Position numbers and translations under genes: made by a program. This document shows, piece after piece, positions 1-8,409 of a stretch of 32,927 nucleotides of DNA. The notes under the pieces were generated by a model. That model ran no database searches, had not been told where the DNA came from, and worked only from the letters and a program-made list of their open reading frames with translations. The DNA comes from Acidobacteriota bacterium. Lineage in GTDB: Bacteria > Acidobacteriota > HRBIN11. The stretch is taken from NCBI GenBank assembly GCA_030550225.1, contig JAUQPV010000004.1:1-32927 (forward strand). Reading direction: 5' to 3'. Numbering within the stretch: position 1 is the stretch's first letter; each line of letters begins with the position of its first letter.

Positions 1-615
1 CATGTCCTGTGGGGGCGGGCCTATTGGGCCGAGTCGCTCTTCATCGCCTTATGGCTGGCGACGGCTCCTGTGGCGGGCTTCATCTTACCGTTGCTCGTCT
101 GGCTGGCGGCCGCTGGCCTGACTTATGAGGTCTATGTGTGGACCCGAAGCGGTATCCTCGCCCTCGGGACGTTACTCGGGACCATCGTCTTGGGGATAGG
201 GCTACTCTATGGGTATGGCACCCGGACCGGTCGGTATCGGCCGGCCCAGCCCCTGAAGCTCAGCATTGCCCCGAAGGTCGGGTGGTCCTGGGGCGTCATC
301 ATGGGCGGTATGGCTCTTTTGCAGGAGGTTTTAGAGCGTCACGGTGGTCTGGAGACCGGTGACTACGTAGCCCTGTGGGGCTATGCCATCGGGCTGGGCC
401 TATTTGTCAGCGGGATTCTGGTGCCAGGCTTCTTTGTCCTCGGCATCGTCGGTATCTTTGGGATTCCCCTGGTAAGCCTCTGGACGGTCCGGGGGGCCTA
501 CCTGATGTATGGCGGTCTGGCCCTCCTGATGGCCTTATACGCCTGGCGGCTTCGACGGCGTGCGGGGCCCGTCCCGATGCGGGATAAGCTTTCCGAATCG
601 GAGCAGACCGGATGA
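1..615 (+). CDS. Multi-pass membrane protein, 5' truncated by window edge (weakly NfeD-like)
   Basis: The frame is open from base 1 (HVLWGRAYWAESLFIALWLATAPVAGF...) through the listed ORF 70..615. Several hydrophobic segments; 'GILVPGFFVLGIVGIFGIPLVSL' resembles NfeD-type membrane segments. ATGA overlap with the next gene. Confidence 0.6.
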   Translation, partial: HVLWGRAYWAESLFIALWLATAPVAGFILPLLVWLAAAGLTYEVYVWTRSGILALGTLLGTIVLGIGLLYGYGTRTGRYRPAQPLKLSIAPKVGWSWGVIMGGMALLQEVLERHGGLETGDYVALWGYAIGLGLFVSGILVPGFFVLGIVGIFGIPLVSLWTVRGAYLMYGGLALLMALYAWRLRRRAGPVPMRDKLSESEQTG

Positions 616-1811
616 AGCGAGAGGAATTGGAGGTCCTGCGGATTCCCGCCGAGGCGCGAGCGGCTCGAAAGCGGCCTTGGGTATGGGTGGCGGCTGTCGT
701 CTTGGGGGCCGTGGCCCTTGTCGTGACCGTAGGGGTCCTGAGAAATCCACGGATTTGGGTCTCGGTGGTAGAGGCGCAGGCGGTGACGGACGCCGGACGT
801 CCGGTGGTCCTGAATGCCTCGGGTTACGTCACGCCCCGACGGCGGGCGACGGTCGCGGCCAAGGTCACGGCGCGAGTCGTCGAGATTCGCGTAGACGAAG
901 GGGCGACGGTCCGGGCCGGCGACGTCTTGGCCGTCTTGGACGCCAGCGACGCCCAGAAACGGCTGGCGACGGCCGAAGCCCAGGTGCGTGTGAATCAGGC
1001 GACTTTGCGGGTCCTAGGGGTACAACTGGCGGATGCGATGCGGGAACTGAATCGGCAGGAAGAGCTTCAGGAAGCCGGCATCACGAGCCAGCAGGCGGTA
1101 GACACGGCGAGGACCCGGGTCGAGAGCCTGCGAGCCCAGCTTGAGCAGGCCGAAGCGGCCGTGCGACTTGCCCAAACCCAGGTCGAACAGGCCCGGCAGG
1201 ACATCGAGAACTGCATCGTCCGGGCGCCGTTTTCGGGGGTCGTCGTCAGCAAGGACGCCCAGCCCGGGGAGATGGTGTCCCCGATTTCGGCCGGGGGTGG
1301 TTACACCCGGACGGGGATCGTGACCCTGGTCGATATGGACTCCCTGGAAATCGAAGTGGACGTGAATGAGTCCTATATCTCCAAGGTCCGGCCGGGACAG
1401 GCCGTCGAGGCGACTCTGGACGCCTATCCCGAATGGAAGATCCCGGGGACGGTGCGGACCGTCATCCCGACGGCCGACCGGCAGAAGGCGACCGTCAAGG
1501 CTCGAATCGCTCTCGGCGTCCGGGACCCTCGGGTCCTGCCCGATATGGGCGTGAAGGTAGCTTTCCTGGGGGACGGGAAGGTCGTCACGGATCCCCGAGT
1601 CTCCATCCCGGCCAGGGCCCTGCGAGAAGAGGGCGACCAGACCGTCGTGTATGTCTTGCGGGAAGGCCGGTTAGAACGGCGCGCTGTCCGGGTGGCCGAA
1701 CGGCAGGCGGACCGGGTCTTGCTGGAGAGCGGTCTTTTCCCTGGGGAGCCGGTCGTCGTCGAGGCAGGCGGTACCTTGAAGGACGGCATACCTGTGCGTG
1801 TACGGAGGTAA
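612..1811 (+). CDS. HlyD/MacA-family periplasmic adaptor (membrane fusion protein)
   Basis: N-terminal TM, lipoyl-like 'VVEIRVDEGATVRAGDVLAVLD', coiled-coil region, 'IVRAPFSGVVVSKDAQPGEMVSP'; followed by MacB-like ABC genes. Confidence 0.9.
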   Translation: MKREELEVLRIPAEARAARKRPWVWVAAVVLGAVALVVTVGVLRNPRIWVSVVEAQAVTDAGRPVVLNASGYVTPRRRATVAAKVTARVVEIRVDEGATVRAGDVLAVLDASDAQKRLATAEAQVRVNQATLRVLGVQLADAMRELNRQEELQEAGITSQQAVDTARTRVESLRAQLEQAEAAVRLAQTQVEQARQDIENCIVRAPFSGVVVSKDAQPGEMVSPISAGGGYTRTGIVTLVDMDSLEIEVDVNESYISKVRPGQAVEATLDAYPEWKIPGTVRTVIPTADRQKATVKARIALGVRDPRVLPDMGVKVAFLGDGKVVTDPRVSIPARALREEGDQTVVYVLREGRLERRAVRVAERQADRVLLESGLFPGEPVVVEAGGTLKDGIPVRVRR

Positions 1812-1814
1812 GCG

Positions 1815-2531
1815 ATGGTTCGCTTAGACGGCCAGGGTCAGGGTCTGATTCAGGTCCGGGGCCTGGACAAGGTCTATCGGCGGGGGAGCGAGGTCATCCA
1901 CGTCCTGCAGGGTCTGAACCTGGACGTGGACGCCGGCGAGTTCGTGGCCTTTATGGGGCCCTCGGGGTCCGGCAAGACGACACTCTTGAACCTCCTGGGA
2001 GGTCTGGACCGACCCAGCGCCGGGCGCATCATCGTCGATGGCGTGGACATCACGAGACTTTCAAATTCGGAGCTGGCCCGGTGGCGGGCGCGTCACGTGG
2101 GTTTCGTGTTTCAGACGTTTAACCTCATCCCTGTCCTGACGGCCTTTCAGAACGTGGAACTTCCCTTGCTCCTGACTCGTCTCTCTCGAGCTGAGCGCCG
2201 CCAGCGGGTCGAGGCGGCCTTGCGGCTGGTCGGCTTGGCAGACCGGATGAAGCACTACCCGCGTGAGCTTTCGGGCGGGCAAGAGCAGAGGGTCGCCATC
2301 GCCCGAGCCATCGTGACGGACCCTACGTTTTTACTGTGCGATGAGCCGACGGGCGACCTGGACCGCCGGAGCGCCGAAGAGATCCTAGACTTGCTGGTGG
2401 CGCTCCATCGAGAATTCGGGAAGACAATCCTGTTAGTCACGCATGACATGCGGGCCGCCGAGCGGGCTCCCGTCGTCCTCCACCTGGATAAGGGGGTCCT
2501 GGTCGAAGCTCGGGGAGGAGTCGGCGTATGA
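1815..2531 (+). CDS. ABC transporter ATP-binding protein, MacB/LolD type
   Basis: Walker A GPSGSGKTT, signature LSGGQEQRVAIARA, Walker B LLCDEPTGDLD, H-loop VTHD. Confidence 0.95.
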   Translation: MVRLDGQGQGLIQVRGLDKVYRRGSEVIHVLQGLNLDVDAGEFVAFMGPSGSGKTTLLNLLGGLDRPSAGRIIVDGVDITRLSNSELARWRARHVGFVFQTFNLIPVLTAFQNVELPLLLTRLSRAERRQRVEAALRLVGLADRMKHYPRELSGGQEQRVAIARAIVTDPTFLLCDEPTGDLDRRSAEEILDLLVALHREFGKTILLVTHDMRAAERAPVVLHLDKGVLVEARGGVGV

Positions 2532-3667
2532 CATTCGGGACGTTGATTTGGGCGAACCTGCGGCGTAGAAAGCTTCGGACTTTGCTGACGATGGCCTCCT
2601 TCGGGTCCGCCCTGTTTCTGTATGGTATCCTCAGGGCCCTCCACGGAGCCTTGTATGGAGGCGTGGAGCTGGCCTCGGCCAGCCGACTCGTCGTCATCAA
2701 TCGGGTTTCTCTCACTCAGCCCCTCCCTCAGGCTTATGGGGAGAAGATCCGGCGGGTCCCGGGCGTCGTAGCGGTGACCAGTGCCAACTGGTTCGGGGGT
2801 GTGTATCAGGATGAGAGGAATTTCTTCCCCCAGTTTGCCATCGAGGCCGAGACTTACCGGGACATGTATCCGGAATTCGTCATCCCGGACGAGCAATGGC
2901 AGGCCTTTCTTCGAGACCGGCAGGGGTGCGTCATCGGCGAGGCCACGGCCCGACGGTTCGGCTTCCAGGTCGGCGACCGAGTCGTCCTACGGGGCACGAT
3001 CTTCCCCGGCACGTGGGAGTTTAATGTCCGGGCCATCTATCGAGGGACGCGGGACTTGGACGACACGACCCAGTTCTGGTTTCATCGGGAGTACTTAGAG
3101 GAACGAGCCGGCGGCTGGGTCCGGGGGATGGTCGGTTGGTACGTCGTGCGGGTCGCCGACCCGGACCGGGCCTTGGAGGTCGCCCGGGCCATCGACGCCC
3201 GCTTCGCCAACTCGCCGTGGGAGACCAAGACGGAGCCCGAGCAAGCCTTTACGGCATCCTTTGTGAAGCAGATGGGGAATGTCCAATTCCTGATCCTTAC
3301 GGTGGGAGCCGTCGTATTTGCGACCCTGCTATTAGTCACGGGCAACACGATGGCGATGGCCGTCCGGGAGCGGACCGGCGAACTCGGCGTGCTGAAGACG
3401 CTGGGGTTTACCGATACGAACCTTCTGCTCTTGGTGGAGGCTGAAATCCTGGTCCAGGCCTTGATCGGCGGGGGTCTGGGCGTCTTGGCGGCCGGGGCCG
3501 TCGTGCCGGGCCTGTCCCGGGCCATCCCGGGCATGATATTCCACCTGTCCCTACCGGAGGTCGTGAGTGGCGTCCTGCTCGCCTTGGGCGTGGGCGGCGT
3601 GGCCGGTCTCCTGCCGGCCCTTTCGGCGGCGCGGCTCTCGGTAGCGGCGGCTCTGCGGAGGGTGTGA
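2528..3667 (+). CDS. ABC transporter permease, FtsX/MacB-like
   Basis: N-terminal TM, large extracytoplasmic domain, three C-terminal TMs with 'RTGELGVLKTLGFTDTNLL'; 4-nt overlap with the ATPase gene. Confidence 0.92.
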   Translation: MTFGTLIWANLRRRKLRTLLTMASFGSALFLYGILRALHGALYGGVELASASRLVVINRVSLTQPLPQAYGEKIRRVPGVVAVTSANWFGGVYQDERNFFPQFAIEAETYRDMYPEFVIPDEQWQAFLRDRQGCVIGEATARRFGFQVGDRVVLRGTIFPGTWEFNVRAIYRGTRDLDDTTQFWFHREYLEERAGGWVRGMVGWYVVRVADPDRALEVARAIDARFANSPWETKTEPEQAFTASFVKQMGNVQFLILTVGAVVFATLLLVTGNTMAMAVRERTGELGVLKTLGFTDTNLLLLVEAEILVQALIGGGLGVLAAGAVVPGLSRAIPGMIFHLSLPEVVSGVLLALGVGGVAGLLPALSAARLSVAAALRRV

Positions 3668-4836
3668 TGGGCATCCCGGTCCTCTACACAATCCGTTCGG
3701 CCCAGGTCCGCTGGGTCCCGAACCTGGTCGCCGTCGTGAGCATCGCGGGCACTGTCGCCGTCTTCGTCTCCATGCTGGCCCTGGCATCGGGCTTCCGGGC
3801 CACGCTGGTCGCCTCGGGGTCGGCGCAGAACGCTTTGGTCCGACGGGCCGGCTCGACGGCTGAAGTCGAGAGTGTCCTGACGATCGAAGAAGTCCGTACC
3901 ATCCAAGACGCCCCCGGGATCGCCCGGGACGACCAAGGACCGCAGGTCAGCCCAGAGGCTCTCGTGATCGTGGCCCGCCCCCTCCGTCAGACCGGGACTG
4001 ACGCCAATGTCCAGCTCCGGGGTGTATCGCCTCGGGTCTGGGCTGTCCGACCCAATGTACGCATCGTAGCCGGGCGTGCGTTCACGCCAGGGCTCCCTGA
4101 GGTCATCGTCGGGAAGCATGCGGCCCGGGCTTATCAGGGGACCGAGCTGGGCAGTACCCTGCGGTTCGGGGGTACCGCCTGGAAAGTCGTCGGTATTTTC
4201 GACGCGGGCGGGACGGCCTTCGACTCCGAGATTTGGTGCGACGCCGTCTTGCTGAATCAGGCCTTCCAACGGCCGGCCCAGATCTTTCAATCGGTCACGG
4301 TGCGCTTGGTCTCTCCAGATGCCTTTTCGTCGTTCAAGGATGCCCTCACGGCCGACCCCCGTCTGCGGGTCCAGGTAGATCGGGAAATCGACTACTATCG
4401 GAAAAACTCTCAGGCTGTCACCCGCATGATTGAAATCCTGGGTACCTTGGTCGCCTTCATCATGGGCATCGGGGCTGTCTTTGCCGGACTCAACACGATG
4501 TACTCGGCCCTGTCGGCCCGGGTGCGGGAGGTCGCCGTCTTGCGGGCTCTGGGATTTGGAGCTCTGAGCGTCTTGGGAGCATTCCTACTGGAGGCCCTCC
4601 TCATCGCCGCTATAGGCGGTCTGGCGGGCCTCTTCCTGGTGCTTCCCCTGAACGGCTGGACGACTTCGACCATCAACTGGCAAACCTTTTCCCACCTCAG
4701 CTTTGCGTTTCGAGTGACGCCCCGTCTTGCCTTCGAGGGCTTCTTCTTTGCCCTCGGCATCGGTTTCTTAGGCGGTCTGCCGCCCGCCTGGCGGGCCGCT
4801 CGATGGCCCGTCGCTCGGGCCTTACGGGAACTCTGA
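3664..4836 (+). CDS. ABC transporter permease, FtsX/MacB-like (second paralogue)
   Basis: Same architecture; 'SARVREVAVLRALGFGALSVLGAFLLEALLIAAIGG'; overlaps the previous gene. Confidence 0.92.
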   Translation: MMGIPVLYTIRSAQVRWVPNLVAVVSIAGTVAVFVSMLALASGFRATLVASGSAQNALVRRAGSTAEVESVLTIEEVRTIQDAPGIARDDQGPQVSPEALVIVARPLRQTGTDANVQLRGVSPRVWAVRPNVRIVAGRAFTPGLPEVIVGKHAARAYQGTELGSTLRFGGTAWKVVGIFDAGGTAFDSEIWCDAVLLNQAFQRPAQIFQSVTVRLVSPDAFSSFKDALTADPRLRVQVDREIDYYRKNSQAVTRMIEILGTLVAFIMGIGAVFAGLNTMYSALSARVREVAVLRALGFGALSVLGAFLLEALLIAAIGGLAGLFLVLPLNGWTTSTINWQTFSHLSFAFRVTPRLAFEGFFFALGIGFLGGLPPAWRAARWPVARALREL

Positions 4837-4840
4837 GGTT

Positions 4841-4865
4841 GTAGGCCGGAGGCCTGCGCTCCTAC
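4841..4865. repeat. 25-nt GTAG...CTAC palindromic element (REP-like), copy 1
   Basis: GTAGGCCGGAGGCCTGCGCTCCTAC; AGGCC/GGCCT inner stem and GTAGG/CCTAC ends; same length and core as 24933-24957. Confidence 0.65.
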
Positions 4866-5728
4866 GCCTGCTCCTCACTAAATCGTTTGTATAGAACGTT
4901 GGCTGGCTGGCCTGTCCAGCGGGCGAGGAGCCGCACGGCCGCCCGGGGTTTGAGGCCCGCCGCCACGAGGTCCCGATACATCGCCGACAGGTCGGCCTCG
5001 ATGTGAGCCGCTTCCGTCTTGATCGCCTCCTCCGTCGGCCCGGTCACATGAACTAAGAGGACCCACTCGCCGGCCGTCTCGTCGGGGTTCGCCCGAAAGT
5101 GGTCGATCAGCCGCCCCGGCGTGTCGAGGTACCGCCGCTCGTGGACCTTCGTGAGCTCCTTGATCAGACATACGGCCTGCTCGGGTCGCCAGGCGTGCAG
5201 GCGCTCGAGGGTCTTCAGGAGCCGCCGGCCGGTCTCGAAAGCCATGTGGGTCGCCGGCCACCGGGCCCATCGGTCCAAGAGCCGCCGTTGATCGGATTCC
5301 CGCCGTGGCAGGAAGCCCCAGAAGACGAAGGGCTGGGTCGGTAGGCCCGCCATCGCCAGGGCCGCTACGATGGCCGACGGTCCCGGGACGACCCGGACCC
5401 GACCGCCGGCGTCCCAGACGGCCCGCACGAGGCGTTCGCCGGGGTCCGACAGGCCGGGCATGCCGGCGTCGCTGACGAGGGCCAAGGCGGCCCCGGCCCG
5501 GAGTCGGCGGAGGACTTGAGGGATGCGCCGGGCCTCGTTGTGGGCATGAAAGCTGACGAGGCGGTTGCGAATTCCGTGGGCCTGCAGGAGGATGCGCGTT
5601 CGCCGGGTGTCCTCACAGAGGACGGCGTCCACCGCCCGCAGGACCGCCAAGGCCCGCAGGGTGATGTCCTGCAGATGGCCAATAGGCGTGGCGACCAAGT
5701 ACAACGTGCCGGCTTCGACGTTCGTCAT
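4862..5728 (-). CDS. rsmI: 16S rRNA (cytidine1402-2'-O)-methyltransferase RsmI
   Basis: MTNVEAGTLYLVATPIGHLQDITLRAL..., 'LCEDTRRTRILL', 'SDAGMPGLSDPG'. Start set at 5728, because the upstream ATG at 5776 lies inside a palindromic repeat. Confidence 0.93.
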   Translation of the reverse strand: MTNVEAGTLYLVATPIGHLQDITLRALAVLRAVDAVLCEDTRRTRILLQAHGIRNRLVSFHAHNEARRIPQVLRRLRAGAALALVSDAGMPGLSDPGERLVRAVWDAGGRVRVVPGPSAIVAALAMAGLPTQPFVFWGFLPRRESDQRRLLDRWARWPATHMAFETGRRLLKTLERLHAWRPEQAVCLIKELTKVHERRYLDTPGRLIDHFRANPDETAGEWVLLVHVTGPTEEAIKTEAAHIEADLSAMYRDLVAAGLKPRAAVRLLARWTGQPANVLYKRFSEEQA

Positions 5729-5743
5729 ACGGATAGGATGCAG

Positions 5744-5803
5744 GTTTGTAGTAGCGCAATTCATTGCGCGTGCCATGCGGCGATAAATCGCCGCACTACA
5801 AAC
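5744..5803. repeat. 60-nt composite palindrome (REP-like, two internal hairpins)
   Basis: GTTTGTAG...CTACAAAC outer 8-bp inverted ends enclosing GCGCAAT-TC-ATTGCGC and GCGGCGAT-AA-ATCGCCGC hairpins. Confidence 0.8.
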
Positions 5804-5811
5804 CCCAGGAA

Positions 5812-5827
5812 CCGGGAGCTATCCCGG
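5812..5827. other. Short hairpin CCGGGA-GCTA-TCCCGG
   Basis: Perfect 6-bp stem with 4-nt loop in the ddl-rsmI intergenic region. Confidence 0.5.
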
Positions 5828-5864
5828 CTGCCGTTCGCCTGAAGGAGGAGGACCGAACCCCGAT

Positions 5865-6956
5865 TCAGGGGGTCAGCTTCAGGACTCGGCGGCGTCGGGA
5901 GCGTTCGACGGCCAGGGCCAGGAGCCGTTCGAGGAGCTCGTCGGCCGGCAGGCCGGTCGCCGCCCACAGGCGGTGGTACATGCTGTACCGCGTGAAGCCC
6001 GGAATCGTATTGATCTCGTCGATGAAGAGGCCCCGCGTGGGGTGCAAGAAGAAATCGACCCGGGCCATGCCTTGACATCGCAGGGCCAGGAAGGCCTCGA
6101 CGGCCATCCGGCGGACTCGCTCGGCGACCTCCGGGGGCAGGTCGGCAGGAATGTGAAGCTGGGTGCCCTCCTCGTCGTGGTACTTGGCGACGTAGTCGTA
6201 GAAGGGACGCCGGTAGGTGATCTCCCCGACGACAGAGCTGACCGGTGGGTCGCCGTCCAGGACACTACATTCCACTTCCCGGACGGGGACGAGGCCCTCC
6301 TCGACGAGGACCGTATCGTCGTACTGGAAGGCCGTCTCGACGGCCGTCGTCAGGCAACTCCAGTCATCTACACGCGTGATCCCGATCGAGGACCCCAGGT
6401 TGCTGGGCTTGACGAAGACGGGCAGGGGAAGCCGCTCGCGGATGTCTTGCTGGATGGCCTCTGGCCGATGGGACCAATCCCGGCGGTCGACGGCGACAAA
6501 TCGAACGACGGGGAGGCCAACGGCCTGGAGGATTCGCTTGGTCGAGAGCTTATCCATCCCGAGGGCCGACCCCAGGACACCGGCGCCGACGTAGGGGACG
6601 TCCAGCAGGTCCAGCAGGCCCTGGACGGTCCCGTCCTCGCCGTAAGGCCCATGAAGGGCTGGGAATACGACGTCGACGGCCGCATAGGGCTGACCGGAGG
6701 TCGCATCGCAGACCCACACGCCATCGCCGCGCCGCCCAAGGAAGACGGCGGGCCACTCGCCGACGCGTTCCGGAAAGGTCGGGAAGGCCTCAGCCGGGTA
6801 AGGCGGGGGGACGTAGTGCCACAGGCCATCCCGTCGGATGTAGACGACGTGACACGTGTGCCGCTGGGCCAGGGTCTCCGTGATGAAGGCCGCCGACAGC
6901 AGGCTGATCTCATGCTCGGCCGATCGGCCGCCGCATAGGATAAGCACGCGAGCCAT
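5865..6956 (-). CDS. ddl: D-alanine--D-alanine ligase
   Basis: MARVLILCGGRSAEHEISLLSA..., 'FVKPSNLGSSIGI', 'EINTIPGFT'. Confidence 0.95.
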   Translation of the reverse strand: MARVLILCGGRSAEHEISLLSAAFITETLAQRHTCHVVYIRRDGLWHYVPPPYPAEAFPTFPERVGEWPAVFLGRRGDGVWVCDATSGQPYAAVDVVFPALHGPYGEDGTVQGLLDLLDVPYVGAGVLGSALGMDKLSTKRILQAVGLPVVRFVAVDRRDWSHRPEAIQQDIRERLPLPVFVKPSNLGSSIGITRVDDWSCLTTAVETAFQYDDTVLVEEGLVPVREVECSVLDGDPPVSSVVGEITYRRPFYDYVAKYHDEEGTQLHIPADLPPEVAERVRRMAVEAFLALRCQGMARVDFFLHPTRGLFIDEINTIPGFTRYSMYHRLWAATGLPADELLERLLALAVERSRRRRVLKLTP

Positions 6957-7012
6957 GGTTCCTCGGGGTTGCAGAATGGCGTCCTTTCTGTCGTGAGCCA
7001 TACCTCATTCAG

Positions 7013-8278
7013 CTATTCCTCATCCTTCTTGCGTTGGCGAAAACCGGGAAACACGTATCGGGGCTGTTTTCGCTCGATGGCCGGTCGTCGAAGGGCCTCG
7101 GGGTCGATCTCCAGGGCCGATTCGGGCGTGGGCTCCTCGAAAACCCGCTCGAGGCGGGTCGGGGTCGGCGTGCGGCCGTCATAGTAAGAAGCCGTCCGTC
7201 GGGTCGTGGCGACGATAGGTTCGGCCGCCACCCCGACGCCCTTGGTCTCCTCCTTTTCCGTCGGCGGTTCATTGGGAAAGCCCGAGACGATCATCGTGAC
7301 CCGCATGCCGGCCGAATCATTGCGGGTCGAGTATCCGAAGTACATGTGGGAATGTTCGGGGTGCAGGAACTCGTAAATATAACTGCAGGCCGTCTCGACT
7401 TCCCGGAGGGTGATCCGGTTCCCGGTGATGTGGACCAGGACGTTGCGGGCGTCCTTGACGGAGGTATTCTCCAAGAGAGGGCAGTGCAGGGCCGTTTCGA
7501 CGGCCTTCATCGCCCGGTCGGCACCCTCGGCGTAGCCGGACCCAAAGACAGCCCGGCCCTGGTCCTTCAAGACGTTGTACACGTCGGCAAAGTCCAGGTT
7601 GATCTCACCGGGTCGGACGATCATATCCGTCAGGCCCTCGACGGCCCGGTAGAGGATCTCGTCGGCCATCCAGAAGGCCTCCGCCAGGGGCAGGTCCGGG
7701 TCGGCGATCTGGACGATGTTCTGATTCGGGATCACGATGTAGGCGTCGACCTTCCGCTTGAGTTGGGCCAAGGCGACTTGAGCGTTACGCTGACGGATGG
7801 GGCCCTCGAAGTAGAAGGGGAGGGTGACGACGGCGACGAGGAGGGTTTCGGGGAACGTCTTGCGGATCTCTTGAGCGATGACGGGCGTGGCGCCGCTCCC
7901 AGTCCCGCCGCCCAAGCCCGCCGTCAGGAAGATCATCTGCGCTCCGGCGATGACCTCTCGGATGCGCTCGATGTCCTCGAGGGCGGCCGTCTCGCCGGCC
8001 TTGGGGCTACCCCCGGCGCCGAGGCCCTTCGTGAGACGGTGGCCGATCTGGATCTTGACGGGCGCCAGGGACTTCTGGAGGTCCTGGGCGTCCGTGTTGA
8101 TGGCCACGAACTCGACGCCCTGGAGACCCCGTTCGATCATGCGGTTCAGGGCGTTCCCGCCGGCCCCGCCGATGCCCAAGACCCGGATGACCGGGATGAA
8201 GGCCGACGTCTCTTCGACCTCGGGGATGATCCGCGGCGTCCGCTCGCCGGGTCCGAAAAACCCATAGAGGTTCGTCAT
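7013..8278 (-). CDS. ftsZ: Cell division protein FtsZ
   Basis: NTDAQDL, GGGTGSGATPVIA, NLDFADV; SD AAAGGAG upstream of ATG 8278. Confidence 0.96.
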   Translation of the reverse strand: MTNLYGFFGPGERTPRIIPEVEETSAFIPVIRVLGIGGAGGNALNRMIERGLQGVEFVAINTDAQDLQKSLAPVKIQIGHRLTKGLGAGGSPKAGETAALEDIERIREVIAGAQMIFLTAGLGGGTGSGATPVIAQEIRKTFPETLLVAVVTLPFYFEGPIRQRNAQVALAQLKRKVDAYIVIPNQNIVQIADPDLPLAEAFWMADEILYRAVEGLTDMIVRPGEINLDFADVYNVLKDQGRAVFGSGYAEGADRAMKAVETALHCPLLENTSVKDARNVLVHITGNRITLREVETACSYIYEFLHPEHSHMYFGYSTRNDSAGMRVTMIVSGFPNEPPTEKEETKGVGVAAEPIVATTRRTASYYDGRTPTPTRLERVFEEPTPESALEIDPEALRRPAIERKQPRYVFPGFRQRKKDEE

Positions 8279-8306
8279 GTCGGACTCCTTTCCGACGCCT
8301 CCCGGG

Positions 8307-8356
8307 GCCTCCCACTGGAGAAACCCATTCAAGGGGAGGCTTAAAGGGTTCAGTGG
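8307..8356 (-). other. Two overlapping, mutually exclusive inverted repeats in the ftsA-ftsZ gap
   Basis: GCCTCCC 8307-8313 with GGGAGGC 8334-8340; CCACTG(gaga)AACCC 8312-8326 with GGGTTCAGTGG 8346-8356. Confidence 0.4.
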
Positions 8357-8409
8357 ATTTCAGGTCCGGTCCCACCAGGACTCTAAGCGATCAGGCGAGA
8401 CCGGGGCCT

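Noticed and set aside
3082-4290. 402-aa - strand ORF antisense to the two permease genes
   Set aside because: Shadow ORF of high-GC coding DNA; low-complexity translation with no recognisable motifs, and the sense strand encodes clear FtsX-like permeases.
1-4836. Possible novel export system in the first 4.8 kb
   Set aside because: Adaptor + ATPase + two FtsX-like permeases is a common MacAB-type arrangement; nothing in the sequence points to a new function.
5728-5776. Upstream rsmI start at 5776
   Set aside because: The extra residues are encoded by the palindromic repeat; MTNVEAGTLYLVATPIG at 5728 matches the typical RsmI N-terminus.
7034-8344. 436-aa + strand ORF antisense to ftsZ
   Set aside because: Mirrors FtsZ codon structure; Asp/Gly/Val-rich with no motifs; ftsZ is unambiguous.
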